Part shown: piece by piece, positions 51,145 to 60,503 of the stretch | Layout of the letters: each line of letters opens with the position of its first letter | How positions within the stretch are numbered: position 1 is the first letter of the stretch | Assembly (NCBI GenBank): GCA_949291115.1 | Contig: CASETY010000008.1 | Coordinates: forward strand, 1-64,000 | DNA length: 64,000 bases | Direction: 5' to 3' | Source of the DNA: an uncultured bacterium | GTDB taxonomy: Bacteria; Bacillota_I; Bacilli_A; Acholeplasmatales; Anaeroplasmataceae | Program-made: the position numbers and the translations under genes | The notes under the pieces: generated by a model | The model's input: only the letters and a program-made list of their open reading frames with translations | Databases searched by the model: none | What the model was told of the DNA's origin: nothing

Positions 51145-53544
51145 TTATTTCACTACGATATTAACAATTTTATTAGGTACGACAATTGTCTTAACAATTG
51201 TTAAACCTTCTGTAAATTTCTTAACATTTGGATTAGCTAAAGCTTCATTAATAATTTCTTCTTTAGATAAAGTTTTTAAAACATCCATTTCCCCTCTTAA
51301 TTTACCATTAACTTGAATCATTAAGTGGGCTTTTTCACTTTCTAAGGCTTTTTCGTCATAAGTAGGCCAATTTTCATAAGCAATTGTCTTATCATGACCT
51401 AAAATAGACCATAATTCTTCTGTTATATGTGGAGCAATCGGATTAAGCAATTTAATAAAGCCTTCTAAATATCCTAAATAAATATTTTTAGCTTTGTAAC
51501 AATCATTAATAAAAATCATCATTTGGGCAATTGCCGTATTAAATCTTAAATTTTCATAATCATTTGTTACTTTCTTAACTGTTTCATGGTATGACTTAGT
51601 AAGACTATTATCATTAGTTTTAGTAATTTTTGAACTAAAAGTTTCATCATTAACTAAACGCCATACTCTATCTAAGAATTTCTTAGCACCATCAACATTG
51701 CTAGAAACCCATGGTAAAGAAGCTTCTAGTGGGCCCATAAACATTTCATATAATCGTAAAGAATCTGCCCCATAATCTCTAACTATATCATCAGGATTAA
51801 TAACATTACCTTTACTCTTACTCATTTTTTCATTGTTTTCACCTAAGATTAAACCTTGGTGGAATAAGCGTTTAAAAGGCTCTTCTACCGGACAAACACC
51901 TAAGTCATATAAAAATTTAGTAAAGAAACGACTATATAACAAGTGACCAACAGCATGTTCAGACCCACCGATATATAAATCAACTGGTAACCAATGCTTC
52001 ATTAATTCATAATCTTGAAACACTTCATCATTATTAGGATCAATATAACGCATAAAATACCAACTAGACGCAGCGGCCCCTGGCATTGTATTAGTTTCTC
52101 TTTTGCCACCATCTTCTAAATTAACCCAATTGGTTGCATTAGCTAGTGGACTTTCTCCTTTATGATGAGGTTTATAGTCTTCTAATTCTGGTAATTCTAA
52201 AGGTAATTTTTCTAAAGATAACACTTCATCATGATCTTTATAATGAATAACGGGGATTGGTTCACCCCAATATCTTTGACGAGCAAAAATCCATTCACGT
52301 AAACGATATTGAACTTTCTTATAACCAATCTTTTTTTCTTCTAAGTAAGCAATCATTTTATTAATCGCATCTTCTTTATTTAAACCATTTAAAAAGTCAC
52401 TATTAATATGAATACCATCACCAGTATAAGCTTCTTTAGTTATATCTCCACCTTCAATAACATCGATGATTTCAATATTAAACTTTTTCGCAAATTCATA
52501 ATCTCTCGTATCATGAGCAGGAACAGCCATAATGGCCCCTGTACCATAGCTCATTAAGACATAATCAGAAATATAAATTTTTAATTTTTTACCATTAACT
52601 GGGTTTATAGCATAAGCGCCGGTAAAGACACCTGTTTTTTCTTTATTTAAATCAGTTCTTTCGAGTTCACTTTTACTAGCACAAAGAGCTTTATAAGTAT
52701 TAACTTCTTCTAATTGTTCTTTAGTTGTAATCTTTTCAATTAAAGGATGTTCTGGTGATAAAACCGTATATGTCGCACCAAATAAAGTGTCCGCTCTTGT
52801 TGTGAAAACATCAAAATTAAAATTAGTGTCAGCCACTTTAAAATTAATAATCGCTCCTATTGATTTACCAATCCAGTTACGTTGCATATCTTTAGTTGAT
52901 TCTGGCCAATCAAGGTCATCTAAACCAGTAAGTAAGCGTTCGGCATACTTAGGGATATCCATAACCCATTGTAACATGTCTTTTCTAACAACTGGATAGC
53001 CACCACGTTCACTCTTACCATCAACTATTTCATCATTAGCTAAAACAGTACCTAATTCTTCGCACCAATTAACTGGCATTTTAATGTCTTTAGCAATCCC
53101 TTTTTCATAAAATTTAGTAAACATCCACTGAGTCCATTTATAATATTTAGGATCACAAGTCGCAAGTTCTTTAGACCAATCATAAGAAAAGCCTAACATT
53201 TTTAATTGTTTTTTAAAAGTTTTAATATTATCATAAGTAAATTTGCCAGGATGGTTACCAGTCTTAATCGCAAATTGTTCCGCTGGTAAACCAAACGCAT
53301 CCCAACCCATTGGATGTAAGACATTGTATCCTTGCATTCTTTTCATCCGGGCGATAATATCTGTTGCCGTATATCCTTCAGGATGACCAACATGTAACCC
53401 TTGACCAGATGGATATGGGAACATATCTAAAACATAATATTTGGGCTTACTAAAATCATGAACATCAGTGTAAAAAGTATTATGTAAGTCCCAATATTTT
53501 TGCCATTTCTCTTCTATTTGTTTATAATCATAAGGTCTCATCAT
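51145..53544 (-). CDS. leuS: leucyl-tRNA synthetase
   Basis: 799-residue class I synthetase with the HIGH motif [14 protein letters not shown] near residues 49-62, CP1 editing domain, and KMSKS near 573. Full bacterial length. Unlike ileS and hisS in this window, no T-box leader precedes it; it is read with the small membrane protein upstream from the promoter at 54004-54032. AGGAGTG site before ATG; a second ATG follows directly. Confidence 0.96.
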   Translation of the reverse strand: MMRPYDYKQIEEKWQKYWDLHNTFYTDVHDFSKPKYYVLDMFPYPSGQGLHVGHPEGYTATDIIARMKRMQGYNVLHPMGWDAFGLPAEQFAIKTGNHPGKFTYDNIKTFKKQLKMLGFSYDWSKELATCDPKYYKWTQWMFTKFYEKGIAKDIKMPVNWCEELGTVLANDEIVDGKSERGGYPVVRKDMLQWVMDIPKYAERLLTGLDDLDWPESTKDMQRNWIGKSIGAIINFKVADTNFNFDVFTTRADTLFGATYTVLSPEHPLIEKITTKEQLEEVNTYKALCASKSELERTDLNKEKTGVFTGAYAINPVNGKKLKIYISDYVLMSYGTGAIMAVPAHDTRDYEFAKKFNIEIIDVIEGGDITKEAYTGDGIHINSDFLNGLNKEDAINKMIAYLEEKKIGYKKVQYRLREWIFARQRYWGEPIPVIHYKDHDEVLSLEKLPLELPELEDYKPHHKGESPLANATNWVNLEDGGKRETNTMPGAAASSWYFMRYIDPNNDEVFQDYELMKHWLPVDLYIGGSEHAVGHLLYSRFFTKFLYDLGVCPVEEPFKRLFHQGLILGENNEKMSKSKGNVINPDDIVRDYGADSLRLYEMFMGPLEASLPWVSSNVDGAKKFLDRVWRLVNDETFSSKITKTNDNSLTKSYHETVKKVTNDYENLRFNTAIAQMMIFINDCYKAKNIYLGYLEGFIKLLNPIAPHITEELWSILGHDKTIAYENWPTYDEKALESEKAHLMIQVNGKLRGEMDVLKTLSKEEIINEALANPNVKKFTEGLTIVKTIVVPNKIVNIVVK

Positions 53545-53580
53545 AAATTCACTCCTAACTTTAAAATTATAACATATTTT

Positions 53581-53979
53581 TTAGTTATTAGGTATTATTT
53601 TTGGTCCATTTACATCATTTTTATGACGACGTTCAATTATAATAGCTACTATAACTACTACTATTAAATAAATTAAAAGACCTAAATAGTACCAATAAAA
53701 AGAAATATCAATCTTAAAGGCTAAATATAAACCTAAAGAACCACCAATTATTAATAAAGAATTAACTACATTATAAGAACTATAAACTTTATAAGGTATA
53801 TTTTTAATTTCTTTAAAAATAGTAAAAAATAAATTAATAAAGGGCATAATAATTAAAAGGCTAAATAATGTGTAAAATAACTCTATACTTTTAAAACCAT
53901 AACTTACACCAATTATTAAATTTATAATTATAAAAATAACACTTATTATTAAATGATAAATTTTATCTATTTTAGTCAT
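53581..53979 (-). CDS. small four-helix membrane protein
   Basis: 132 residues, four hydrophobic helices (about 8-28, 33-54, 66-86 and 93-114) and a short basic/polar tail ending in PKIIPNN. No family recognised. It precedes leuS by 36 nt in the same transcript and has an AGGAG site; no functional link to leuS is implied. Confidence 0.65.
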   Translation of the reverse strand: MTKIDKIYHLIISVIFIIINLIIGVSYGFKSIELFYTLFSLLIIMPFINLFFTIFKEIKNIPYKVYSSYNVVNSLLIIGGSLGLYLAFKIDISFYWYYLGLLIYLIVVVIVAIIIERRHKNDVNGPKIIPNN

Positions 53980-54003
53980 TTTACCAACTCCTAAATCTTT
54001 ATA

Positions 54004-54032
54004 ATTTTACTACAAAATCAACCATTTGTAAA
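54004..54032 (-). promoter_or_regulatory. promoter of the leuS transcript
   Basis: Minus strand TTTACA (54027-54032), 17-bp spacer, TAAAAT (54004-54009). Confidence 0.5.
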
Positions 54033-54035
54033 AAT

Positions 54036-54058
54036 AAATTCCCTATTATATTAGGGAA
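54036..54058 (-). terminator. terminator after the serine recombinase
   Basis: TTCCCTA (54039-54045) and TAGGGAA (54052-54058) form a 7-bp hairpin; a T-rich stretch follows on the minus strand. Confidence 0.55.
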
Positions 54059-54082
54059 ATTATTAAGAGGCGCTTTATTAAA

Positions 54083-54707
54083 TTAAAATAGATTTAATTC
54101 TTTTTTGATTTTATAAAAATAAGCTTTGGAACAATTTAAAATATTAATTATTTCTTTTACCGTCATTTGTTTTTCTTTTTGACTATTAAGAAGTAATTTT
54201 ACTTCTTCTAAACTAACACTTTTAATTTTAGGCCTTCCAAACTTTACTCCTTTTAACTTTGCTTGTAAAATTCCTTCTTTTTGTCTTTCTTTAATCAATC
54301 TTCTTTCATTATCGGCCACAAAAGATAACACTTCTAAAATGATATCAGCTAAAAAAGTATTAATGCCATTTAGACTTTTTAGTTGATTAATTTCACTTAA
54401 AAATGGCATATCAATAATATGTATAATAACCCCTTTTTCTTTTATTAATTCACGATATTCTTTTAACATTAAATCATAGTTTCTTCCAAATCTATCTAAT
54501 GATTTAACATATAAAATATCGCCTTGTTTTAGTATTTTTTTCATTTCTAAATAGGCATTACGTTTAAAATCTTTGCCACTTTCATAATCGATATAAATAT
54601 TTTTATCTTTAACATATTTTCTTATTTCAACAAGTTGTCTATCAATATTTTGTTCCTTCGTTGAAACTCTTATATAACCAATAGCGTTATTCGTTTTTTT
54701 TATTCAT
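54083..54707 (-). pseudogene. serine recombinase (resolvase/invertase), frameshifted in an A8 run
   Basis: The open frame 54083-54544 covers only the last 153 residues. Upstream sequence in the same frame reads IGYIRVSTKEQNIDRQLVEI, the N-terminus of a serine resolvase with its catalytic Ser. This is joined to a proper start (ATG 54705-54707, AGGAG 5 nt upstream) only if one A is lost from the run of eight A (54694-54701); as written, translation stops after six codons. Restored length is about 207 aa, with DRFGR near 72 and a helix-turn-helix tail. It could be a pseudogene, a slippage-expressed gene or a sequencing error. Confidence 0.85.
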
Positions 54708-54721
54708 AATACTCCTAAATT

Positions 54722-54741
54722 AAAAGGCAGACTAGCTGCCT
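54722..54741 (-). terminator. weak terminator after the AAA ATPase gene
   Basis: Minus strand AGGCAG/CTGCCT hairpin followed by four T, overlapping the ATPase stop and preceding the recombinase by 15 nt. Confidence 0.5.
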
Positions 54742-55795
54742 ATTTTTCTAATTGTAATTCTAAATATAATTTTTCAATATTACTAATTTCTCTAATACTA
54801 TAATCTATACTAGATAACCTATACATTTCACTATAATAATTGTTATAAGTTACTATATAGATTTGATCAGGACGCATTAAACTCATTACATGGGTATTAT
54901 TAGCTGAAAAGACTAACTCTACTTCTCTTTCATTAGCTAATTTTAAAAGATAAGAAAACAAAAATGGATGCATATATTTATCTAAATCATCTACTAAAAC
55001 TAAACCATACTTTGGACAAGCTAAGATTAAAGAAATAATTAAACTAGCGTTAAACATTCCTTGACTAATATATTCTATCGGCATAACATTATCATTTATA
55101 TTAACAAAATAATGCTTATTGTTCTCTTCTATCTTATATAATACACTACCCTTAGAAGATTTTAAAACTTCATAAACGTCATTACTATATTTTCCTAAAA
55201 AGCGATAAATATCATCTTCTAATAATACTTTTGCGATTGAATTAGTTCTTTTACTATCAATATAAATGATGTTAGATAAATAATCATAAACATCTAAATA
55301 TAAATCTTTCACTTCATAAAGGATTGATTTATTTAAAGTCTTTACTTTATGAATAGCTGTATAATTTAATTTTGTTTGATAATATTCGTTATCTCGCCTT
55401 AAAATTTCCTTACCATTTAAATACAAAACTTCTTTATAAATTTTACCACTTATAACTTCTACTAAATAATTATAATATTGATTATCGATATTAAAAAATA
55501 ATTCAATCGAACTTATAAGATAAGGAATGTTTTCGTTTTGAACTCTCGCTTTTTGTTCAAGAACATAATTACCTTCTAGTAAGAAAGTATCACCTTCATT
55601 TAAAGATGAAACGATAAATTTTAAGCCTTTAAAAAAACTAGTTTTCCCACTACCATTAATTCCAAAAACAGCTACCGGGCATAAGTTTTTTTCACCAATA
55701 ATCCACTGTTTCTTATAATTAAAACGTCCTTTTGTAAGTTCAACTACACTCTCTTTAATTGAAAATACATTCTTCATAATAATTTTATTTAACAT
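54740..55795 (-). CDS. AAA-family ATPase, ABC/OLD-like, possible phage-defence protein
   Basis: 351 residues with Walker A FGINGSGKT (about 44-52), signature-like YISQGMFNASLI near 262, Walker B LVLVDDLDKYMHP near 285-297 and a switch histidine in FSANNTHVMSL near 316. This is the AAA_15/AAA_21 type found in OLD, AbiLi and retron or abortive-infection proteins; no nuclease domain is attached. The start at 55795 has GAGGTG 6 nt upstream. It has its own promoter and is flanked by terminators, next to a recombinase, which marks an accessory insertion into the trmD-leuS neighbourhood. Defence is inference. Confidence 0.75.
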   Translation of the reverse strand: MLNKIIMKNVFSIKESVVELTKGRFNYKKQWIIGEKNLCPVAVFGINGSGKTSFFKGLKFIVSSLNEGDTFLLEGNYVLEQKARVQNENIPYLISSIELFFNIDNQYYNYLVEVISGKIYKEVLYLNGKEILRRDNEYYQTKLNYTAIHKVKTLNKSILYEVKDLYLDVYDYLSNIIYIDSKRTNSIAKVLLEDDIYRFLGKYSNDVYEVLKSSKGSVLYKIEENNKHYFVNINDNVMPIEYISQGMFNASLIISLILACPKYGLVLVDDLDKYMHPFLFSYLLKLANEREVELVFSANNTHVMSLMRPDQIYIVTYNNYYSEMYRLSSIDYSIREISNIEKLYLELQLEK

Positions 55796-55817
55796 AATAG
55801 CACCTCTATACATCTTT

Positions 55818-55846
55818 ATTATAACAAAAGTGTATATTTTATACAA
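55818..55846 (-). promoter_or_regulatory. promoter of the AAA ATPase gene
   Basis: Minus strand TTGTAT (55841-55846), 17-bp spacer, TATAAT (55818-55823). Confidence 0.65.
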
Positions 55847-55854
55847 TAATTATA

Positions 55855-55883
55855 AATAAAAAATCTAGGGAAAATCCCTAGAT
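55855..55883 (-). terminator. terminator of the addBA-rimM-trmD transcript
   Basis: ATCTAGGG (55863-55870) pairs with CCCTAGAT (55876-55883); a T-rich run follows on the minus strand. Confidence 0.8.
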
Positions 55884-56179
55884 TATAAACTTAAGCTTAA
55901 TGAACCAAACACAAGTAAAACAATAGCTAAAACCCAAAATACTACTCTAAGCCAAACTGGCCATCTTTTAGAATATTGCCAACCAGGAATTATAACCGCT
56001 ATTATAAGTAAAACTGTCGCTACTGTGTTTAAAATACCACCATTAAAACTGCCATTTAATTTTTGAATAATAAAGTTAACTAAAAAGATAACACCAGAAA
56101 TTATAACTGCCCAGAATGCACAAAATTTCGTAATGCCATAATAGTTAATACTATTGTTACTATTTTTCTTATTTGCCAT
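55883..56179 (-). CDS. small three-helix membrane protein
   Basis: 98 residues: polar, asparagine-rich N-terminus, then helices at about 17-38, 50-66 and 75-95 separated by a tryptophan-rich loop (WQYSKRWPVWLR). No family recognised. It lies 43 nt after trmD with a GGAGG site and ends inside the terminator hairpin. Confidence 0.65.
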   Translation of the reverse strand: MANKKNSNNSINYYGITKFCAFWAVIISGVIFLVNFIIQKLNGSFNGGILNTVATVLLIIAVIIPGWQYSKRWPVWLRVVFWVLAIVLLVFGSLSLSL

Positions 56180-56222
56180 TTTAAATTTTCCTCCTACACA
56201 ATGTCTATTATATTACTTTTTA

Positions 56223-56948
56223 TTAATTATTAATAGTCTTTTTTATATTCTCTAACATTTTTAACATTTCAGAAGTTAAATTCACTTTTTCTAATAAATC
56301 TTTTCTTTTTAAATAAGTTACTTTTAGACTTTCATAAAGACGATATTTACGAATATTTTCATGATTACCAGACAACAAAACTTCTGGAACATCTAAACCT
56401 AAATATGAACTTGGTCTTGTAAACTGGGGATATTCTAATAAATTGTTAGAAAAAGTTTCATCTTTAATACTTTCTTCATTAATAGCTCCTTTTAAAAGCC
56501 TAATTACTGAATCAATAATGATTAACGCTGGGACTTCCCCACCAGTTAAAATATAGTCACCAACAGAAATTTCTTCATCGATGAAATTAATTATTCTTTC
56601 ATCAATACCTTCATAATGACCACATAAAATTAAGATTTCATCTTTGTTAGCTAAGTCTAAAGCTTTATTTTGATTAAAAGTATTCCCTTTAGGACTGGTA
56701 ATAATTTTATATGTATTACTAGTTGAATTAGCTATTAAAGCTTCATGAACAACATCAACTTTTAAAATCATTCCAGCACCACCACCATAAGGAGTGTCAT
56801 CAACGTGGTGATGTTTATCTTTAGAATAATCTCTAATATCTACAACTTTGACTTCTACTACACCTTTTTCAATACTTCTTTTAATGATTGATTCATTTAA
56901 AAAAGCTTCAATTATACTAGGAAATAAAGTTAAAATGGTTATTTTCAT
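56223..56948 (-). CDS. trmD: tRNA (guanine37-N1)-methyltransferase
   Basis: 241-residue SPOUT methyltransferase that places m1G37 next to the anticodon and prevents frameshifting. DTPYGGGAGMILK (about 51-63), CGHYEGIDERI (about 109-119) and SVGDYILTGGE (about 128-138) form the trefoil-knot SAM site. It overlaps rimM by 4 nt. The usual neighbours rpsP and rplS are absent; addA lies upstream instead. Confidence 0.96.
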   Translation of the reverse strand: MKITILTLFPSIIEAFLNESIIKRSIEKGVVEVKVVDIRDYSKDKHHHVDDTPYGGGAGMILKVDVVHEALIANSTSNTYKIITSPKGNTFNQNKALDLANKDEILILCGHYEGIDERIINFIDEEISVGDYILTGGEVPALIIIDSVIRLLKGAINEESIKDETFSNNLLEYPQFTRPSSYLGLDVPEVLLSGNHENIRKYRLYESLKVTYLKRKDLLEKVNLTSEMLKMLENIKKTINN

Positions 56949-57430
56949 AATAAACCTTCAATTTCTTTTATAATAATTTTATTATCTTTTACATCTTTAA
57001 TGAATTCATCAATAAAAGGAATTAACTTTTTCTTATTATCAACTAAAACTTCTAACATATCACAACTAGGATATCTTTTGACATCTTTCACAATGCCTCT
57101 AAAAATATTTTCTTCGTTAAATACTTCTTTACCAATTAAATCACTATAGAAGTATTCACCTTCTTCTAAATCCTCTTCACTCGCATTTACATATAAGTCG
57201 TGATGTAAATATTTTTCAATTAAGTTAATATCTAAATGATCTTTAAAAGTTACATAATATAAATTGTTTTTAACAAATTTAACACTATTAATAACTAAAG
57301 GAATATAGTCATCTAATTTCACATATAAAGTATTACCTTTATATAAACGGTTAAAATCAGAATCATAAATTACTTTCACTTCACCTTTAAGACCATGACT
57401 ACTAGTAATTTTGCCTATGGTTTTTAACAT
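56945..57430 (-). CDS. rimM: 16S rRNA processing protein RimM
   Basis: 161 residues, N-terminal RimM barrel (IGKITSSHGLKGEVKVI at 4-20) and C-terminal PRC barrel (about 92-160, LIGKEVF and MLEVL). It assists maturation of the 30S head through S19. Starts 1 nt after addA and overlaps trmD by 4 nt. Confidence 0.94.
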   Translation of the reverse strand: MLKTIGKITSSHGLKGEVKVIYDSDFNRLYKGNTLYVKLDDYIPLVINSVKFVKNNLYYVTFKDHLDINLIEKYLHHDLYVNASEEDLEEGEYFYSDLIGKEVFNEENIFRGIVKDVKRYPSCDMLEVLVDNKKKLIPFIDEFIKDVKDNKIIIKEIEGLL

Positions 57431-57431
57431 T

Positions 57432-60400
57432 TTAAATCACTTCCTTATAGGTGCCATTTAAGACACTTAGTAAATAACATTTTACCATTTTTTTACTCTT
57501 AGTTTCAATATAACGTTTATAAACATTAAGTTGTCTTTCATATTCACTTTTATCTAAATTAGCTAATTTATAATCAATAATGAAAAACTTATCCTTAAAT
57601 TCTAATAATAAATCAATAACACCATTGTATCTAGTACTATTTTCTTCAAAATAAAATTCTAATTCCTGATAAGTTTTAGCTTCTTTTAAATTATTAAAGA
57701 TATCTAAAGCAAAAACTTTTTCTAACTTTTTACGATAGAATGTTGTTAAATTTAAAGAACTTAAGTCTAGATTATTTAAATCTAAAGACTCTAAAATAAG
57801 GTGCATATTAGTACCTATTTCTAATAAATTCTTTTCATCTTTAGTTAAGATTTTATTAACACTTTTAGAAATACTGCCTTTAGTAACTTCTGTTAAATCA
57901 TAATCTAAAACAGAATAATTAAGTATTTCTTTACCAAAAGTTAAAGGACTAATCTTACTTAAATTATAATCTTTAGTTAAGTTAATCTCACATTTATCAA
58001 TATTTTCATAATTATAATTTAAAAAGCCAATGTAATTTAACATATCTAAAAAGCTTCTTATTTTATGAGCTCTATTAACTTCTTTTTTAACTTCTGGATG
58101 TATTAAAATCATTTGTTCCTTCGCTCTAGTAAGAGCTACATAAAATAATCTAACTTTTTCTGATATTTCTTTTTTGATTTCTTTTTCTTTAATTAAAGTT
58201 TTTAAAATTGTATCTTTTAGACCATCTTTAAAATAAGGTAAGAAAATACCAAAATCGTTATCATAACCCATGCTTTCTTTAATATCTTGCATATTAAACT
58301 TAGGATATAATAAAGGGAAAATGCAATAAGGATATTCTAACCCTTTAGAATGATGAATTGACATTATTCTAACTTGATCTAAGTCATTATTAGGTAATTT
58401 ATATTTTAGCTTTTCTTCACTTTCAAAACTTAAAGCTAAGCGCGAAACTATTTCACTAAAATCATAACCTAAACTATCATAACTAACAAAAAGTTCCTTT
58501 AAAGAATTTATTTCTAATGTAGCTTGTCTTACATTACCAATTAAAGGTAATTTTTGATAAATTTCAAAAACTTCTAAAAGTTTAAAATAAATATCTAAAC
58601 TACTCATATTAAAATCAACTAAAGCCAATTTAGAAAAGATAGTTGCCTCTCTTTTACCTTCTAAATATAAATATATTTCTTCATCACTAAATTGATAAAT
58701 AAAGCTTCTTAATAAAGATACAATATATCTTTTATAATAAATATCATTTAAATCTACTTTATTTAAATAAAAACTTGCAACTTTTAATAATGAAATTAAA
58801 GCCAAACTAAAATTAGAAGTTTTTAAATCTAAATCATTATCAATATAAAATGGAATATTATTAGCTGTAAATATTTCTTTAAATAAAGTGAAATTAGCTG
58901 ATCTATCAACTAAGATAACTATATCTTTATAAGTTGTAGGTCTTAGACATTTTAAATTTTTATCATAAGTTTTTCTATTTAATAAATCCTTTACTACTTT
59001 AACGGTAATAAAAGCTTCAACTTCTTCTTTTTTATAATCTTCATATTTAGTATTTTCGTAGTCATAACTAATATTTCTTAAATGATAATTATGACTGTCA
59101 ACATAATCATCATATAATGACAAGCCATATTTCATTTGATGAGATTCTTCATAATCACAATCACCAACAAATGGCGTCATTAAAGCATTAAATATAAAGT
59201 TAATATCTTGTAAAACTTCTTTACGAGATCTAAAATTCTTAACTAAATCAATCTTATAACCACCATCATTTAAATTATATTTATCATATTTTTCTTTAAA
59301 AATATAAGGGTTGGCATTTCTAAAACGATAGATTGATTGTTTAAGATCACCAACCATATATAAATTATTATGGCTGGCATTTTTCAAAAACTCTTCTTGT
59401 AAATCAGAAGTATCTTGATACTCATCTACTAAGATTTCTTTAATAGTATTAAAGTAATCTTTAACAATTTTTTCTTCTTTAACTAACTTTATTAACATCT
59501 TGGCAATATCCGTAAAAGAATAAACATTTAATTTAGCTTTATAATCATCAATTTGCTTATAAACTTCTTTTGAAACTTCAATTAAAAATAAAATATCTTC
59601 TTTTAAAGAAGCTAGTTCATAAGTCATTTCTTCTTTATTTTTATAAGCTTTTAAATAAGTATTCTTAAACTCTTTAATACTATCACTTATAATTTTCTTA
59701 TCATTTTTTATATCATCTATAAAATCACGGGGAATTGTTGGTAGTTTAATGCCTACAAAAGCTTCATAAACATCTTCATAACTATTACATTCTTTTAATA
59801 GATTAATTATATCTAAGATTTTAGCGCTATATTTAAGATTAGCTAAAGAAGCACTATAATGTTTTTCTAAACTATCTATAATATCTTCTAAATCTCTTAA
59901 AACTACTTTTTCATATTCTTTAGTTAAAGTTGAATAATAAGTTTCGTTTAAATAATTTATCTCATAATTAACTAAAAAAGCTTTTGAATCTGGTAATAAG
60001 TCTAATTTTTGATTTAATTTTAGTATTAAATCAATTACTAATTTATCATCTTTGGCACTATAATGTCTTAATAAATTATAAAATCTTTCATTATTTTCTT
60101 CATAGAATTTATTAAATAATTCTTCTATTATTCTTCTTTTTTCTTCTTTTAAGACACTTTCATCAACTATACTTAAATCTTTATTTAAGTGAAGTAAGAA
60201 GCTATATTTTTTAACTATTTCTAAAGCATAAGCATCAAAAGTAGTAATGTTAGCTTGAAAAACTAAGTTAGCTTCTTTAATAAAGCCTTCATCTTTTAAT
60301 CTTTTATGAATTCTTTCTTTCATTTCTAAAGCCGCTGCCTTAGTAAAAGTTAGAACCAATAAATCTTTTACACTAGTACCTTCTTTAACTAGTTCCAAAA

Positions 60401-60503
60401 TGCGCTCAGATAATACCGCTGTCTTCCCAGAGCCAGCTCCTGCACTAACAATGATATTCGTATTTCTTTTATAGATTGCTTCTTGTTGTTCCTTAGTCCA
60501 CAT
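57432..60503 (-). CDS. addA: AddA helicase-nuclease
   Basis: 1023-residue UvrD-like helicase with a C-terminal RecB-type nuclease, half of the AddAB double-strand-break processing complex. Walker A SAGAGSGKT is at about 20-28, the DEYQDTS helicase motif near 362, QVRIMSIHHSKGLEYP near 705, and nuclease residues GVID and DYKL near 960-985. Shorter than B. subtilis AddA (1232 aa). The start at ATG 60503 is favoured by GGTG 7 nt upstream over the ATG at 60515. It overlaps addB by 11 nt. Confidence 0.92.
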   Translation of the reverse strand: MWTKEQQEAIYKRNTNIIVSAGAGSGKTAVLSERILELVKEGTSVKDLLVLTFTKAAALEMKERIHKRLKDEGFIKEANLVFQANITTFDAYALEIVKKYSFLLHLNKDLSIVDESVLKEEKRRIIEELFNKFYEENNERFYNLLRHYSAKDDKLVIDLILKLNQKLDLLPDSKAFLVNYEINYLNETYYSTLTKEYEKVVLRDLEDIIDSLEKHYSASLANLKYSAKILDIINLLKECNSYEDVYEAFVGIKLPTIPRDFIDDIKNDKKIISDSIKEFKNTYLKAYKNKEEMTYELASLKEDILFLIEVSKEVYKQIDDYKAKLNVYSFTDIAKMLIKLVKEEKIVKDYFNTIKEILVDEYQDTSDLQEEFLKNASHNNLYMVGDLKQSIYRFRNANPYIFKEKYDKYNLNDGGYKIDLVKNFRSRKEVLQDINFIFNALMTPFVGDCDYEESHQMKYGLSLYDDYVDSHNYHLRNISYDYENTKYEDYKKEEVEAFITVKVVKDLLNRKTYDKNLKCLRPTTYKDIVILVDRSANFTLFKEIFTANNIPFYIDNDLDLKTSNFSLALISLLKVASFYLNKVDLNDIYYKRYIVSLLRSFIYQFSDEEIYLYLEGKREATIFSKLALVDFNMSSLDIYFKLLEVFEIYQKLPLIGNVRQATLEINSLKELFVSYDSLGYDFSEIVSRLALSFESEEKLKYKLPNNDLDQVRIMSIHHSKGLEYPYCIFPLLYPKFNMQDIKESMGYDNDFGIFLPYFKDGLKDTILKTLIKEKEIKKEISEKVRLFYVALTRAKEQMILIHPEVKKEVNRAHKIRSFLDMLNYIGFLNYNYENIDKCEINLTKDYNLSKISPLTFGKEILNYSVLDYDLTEVTKGSISKSVNKILTKDEKNLLEIGTNMHLILESLDLNNLDLSSLNLTTFYRKKLEKVFALDIFNNLKEAKTYQELEFYFEENSTRYNGVIDLLLEFKDKFFIIDYKLANLDKSEYERQLNVYKRYIETKSKKMVKCYLLSVLNGTYKEVI

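Noticed and set aside
53545-53580. T-box leader for leuS
   Set aside because: Only 36 nt separate leuS from the gene before it, and no T-box core or terminator is present.
54052-55874. TAGGGAAA at both ends (54052-54059 and 55867-55874) of the ATPase/recombinase cassette as a target-site duplication
   Set aside because: Both copies lie in terminator hairpins and are only 8 bp in AT-rich DNA; coincidence is likely.
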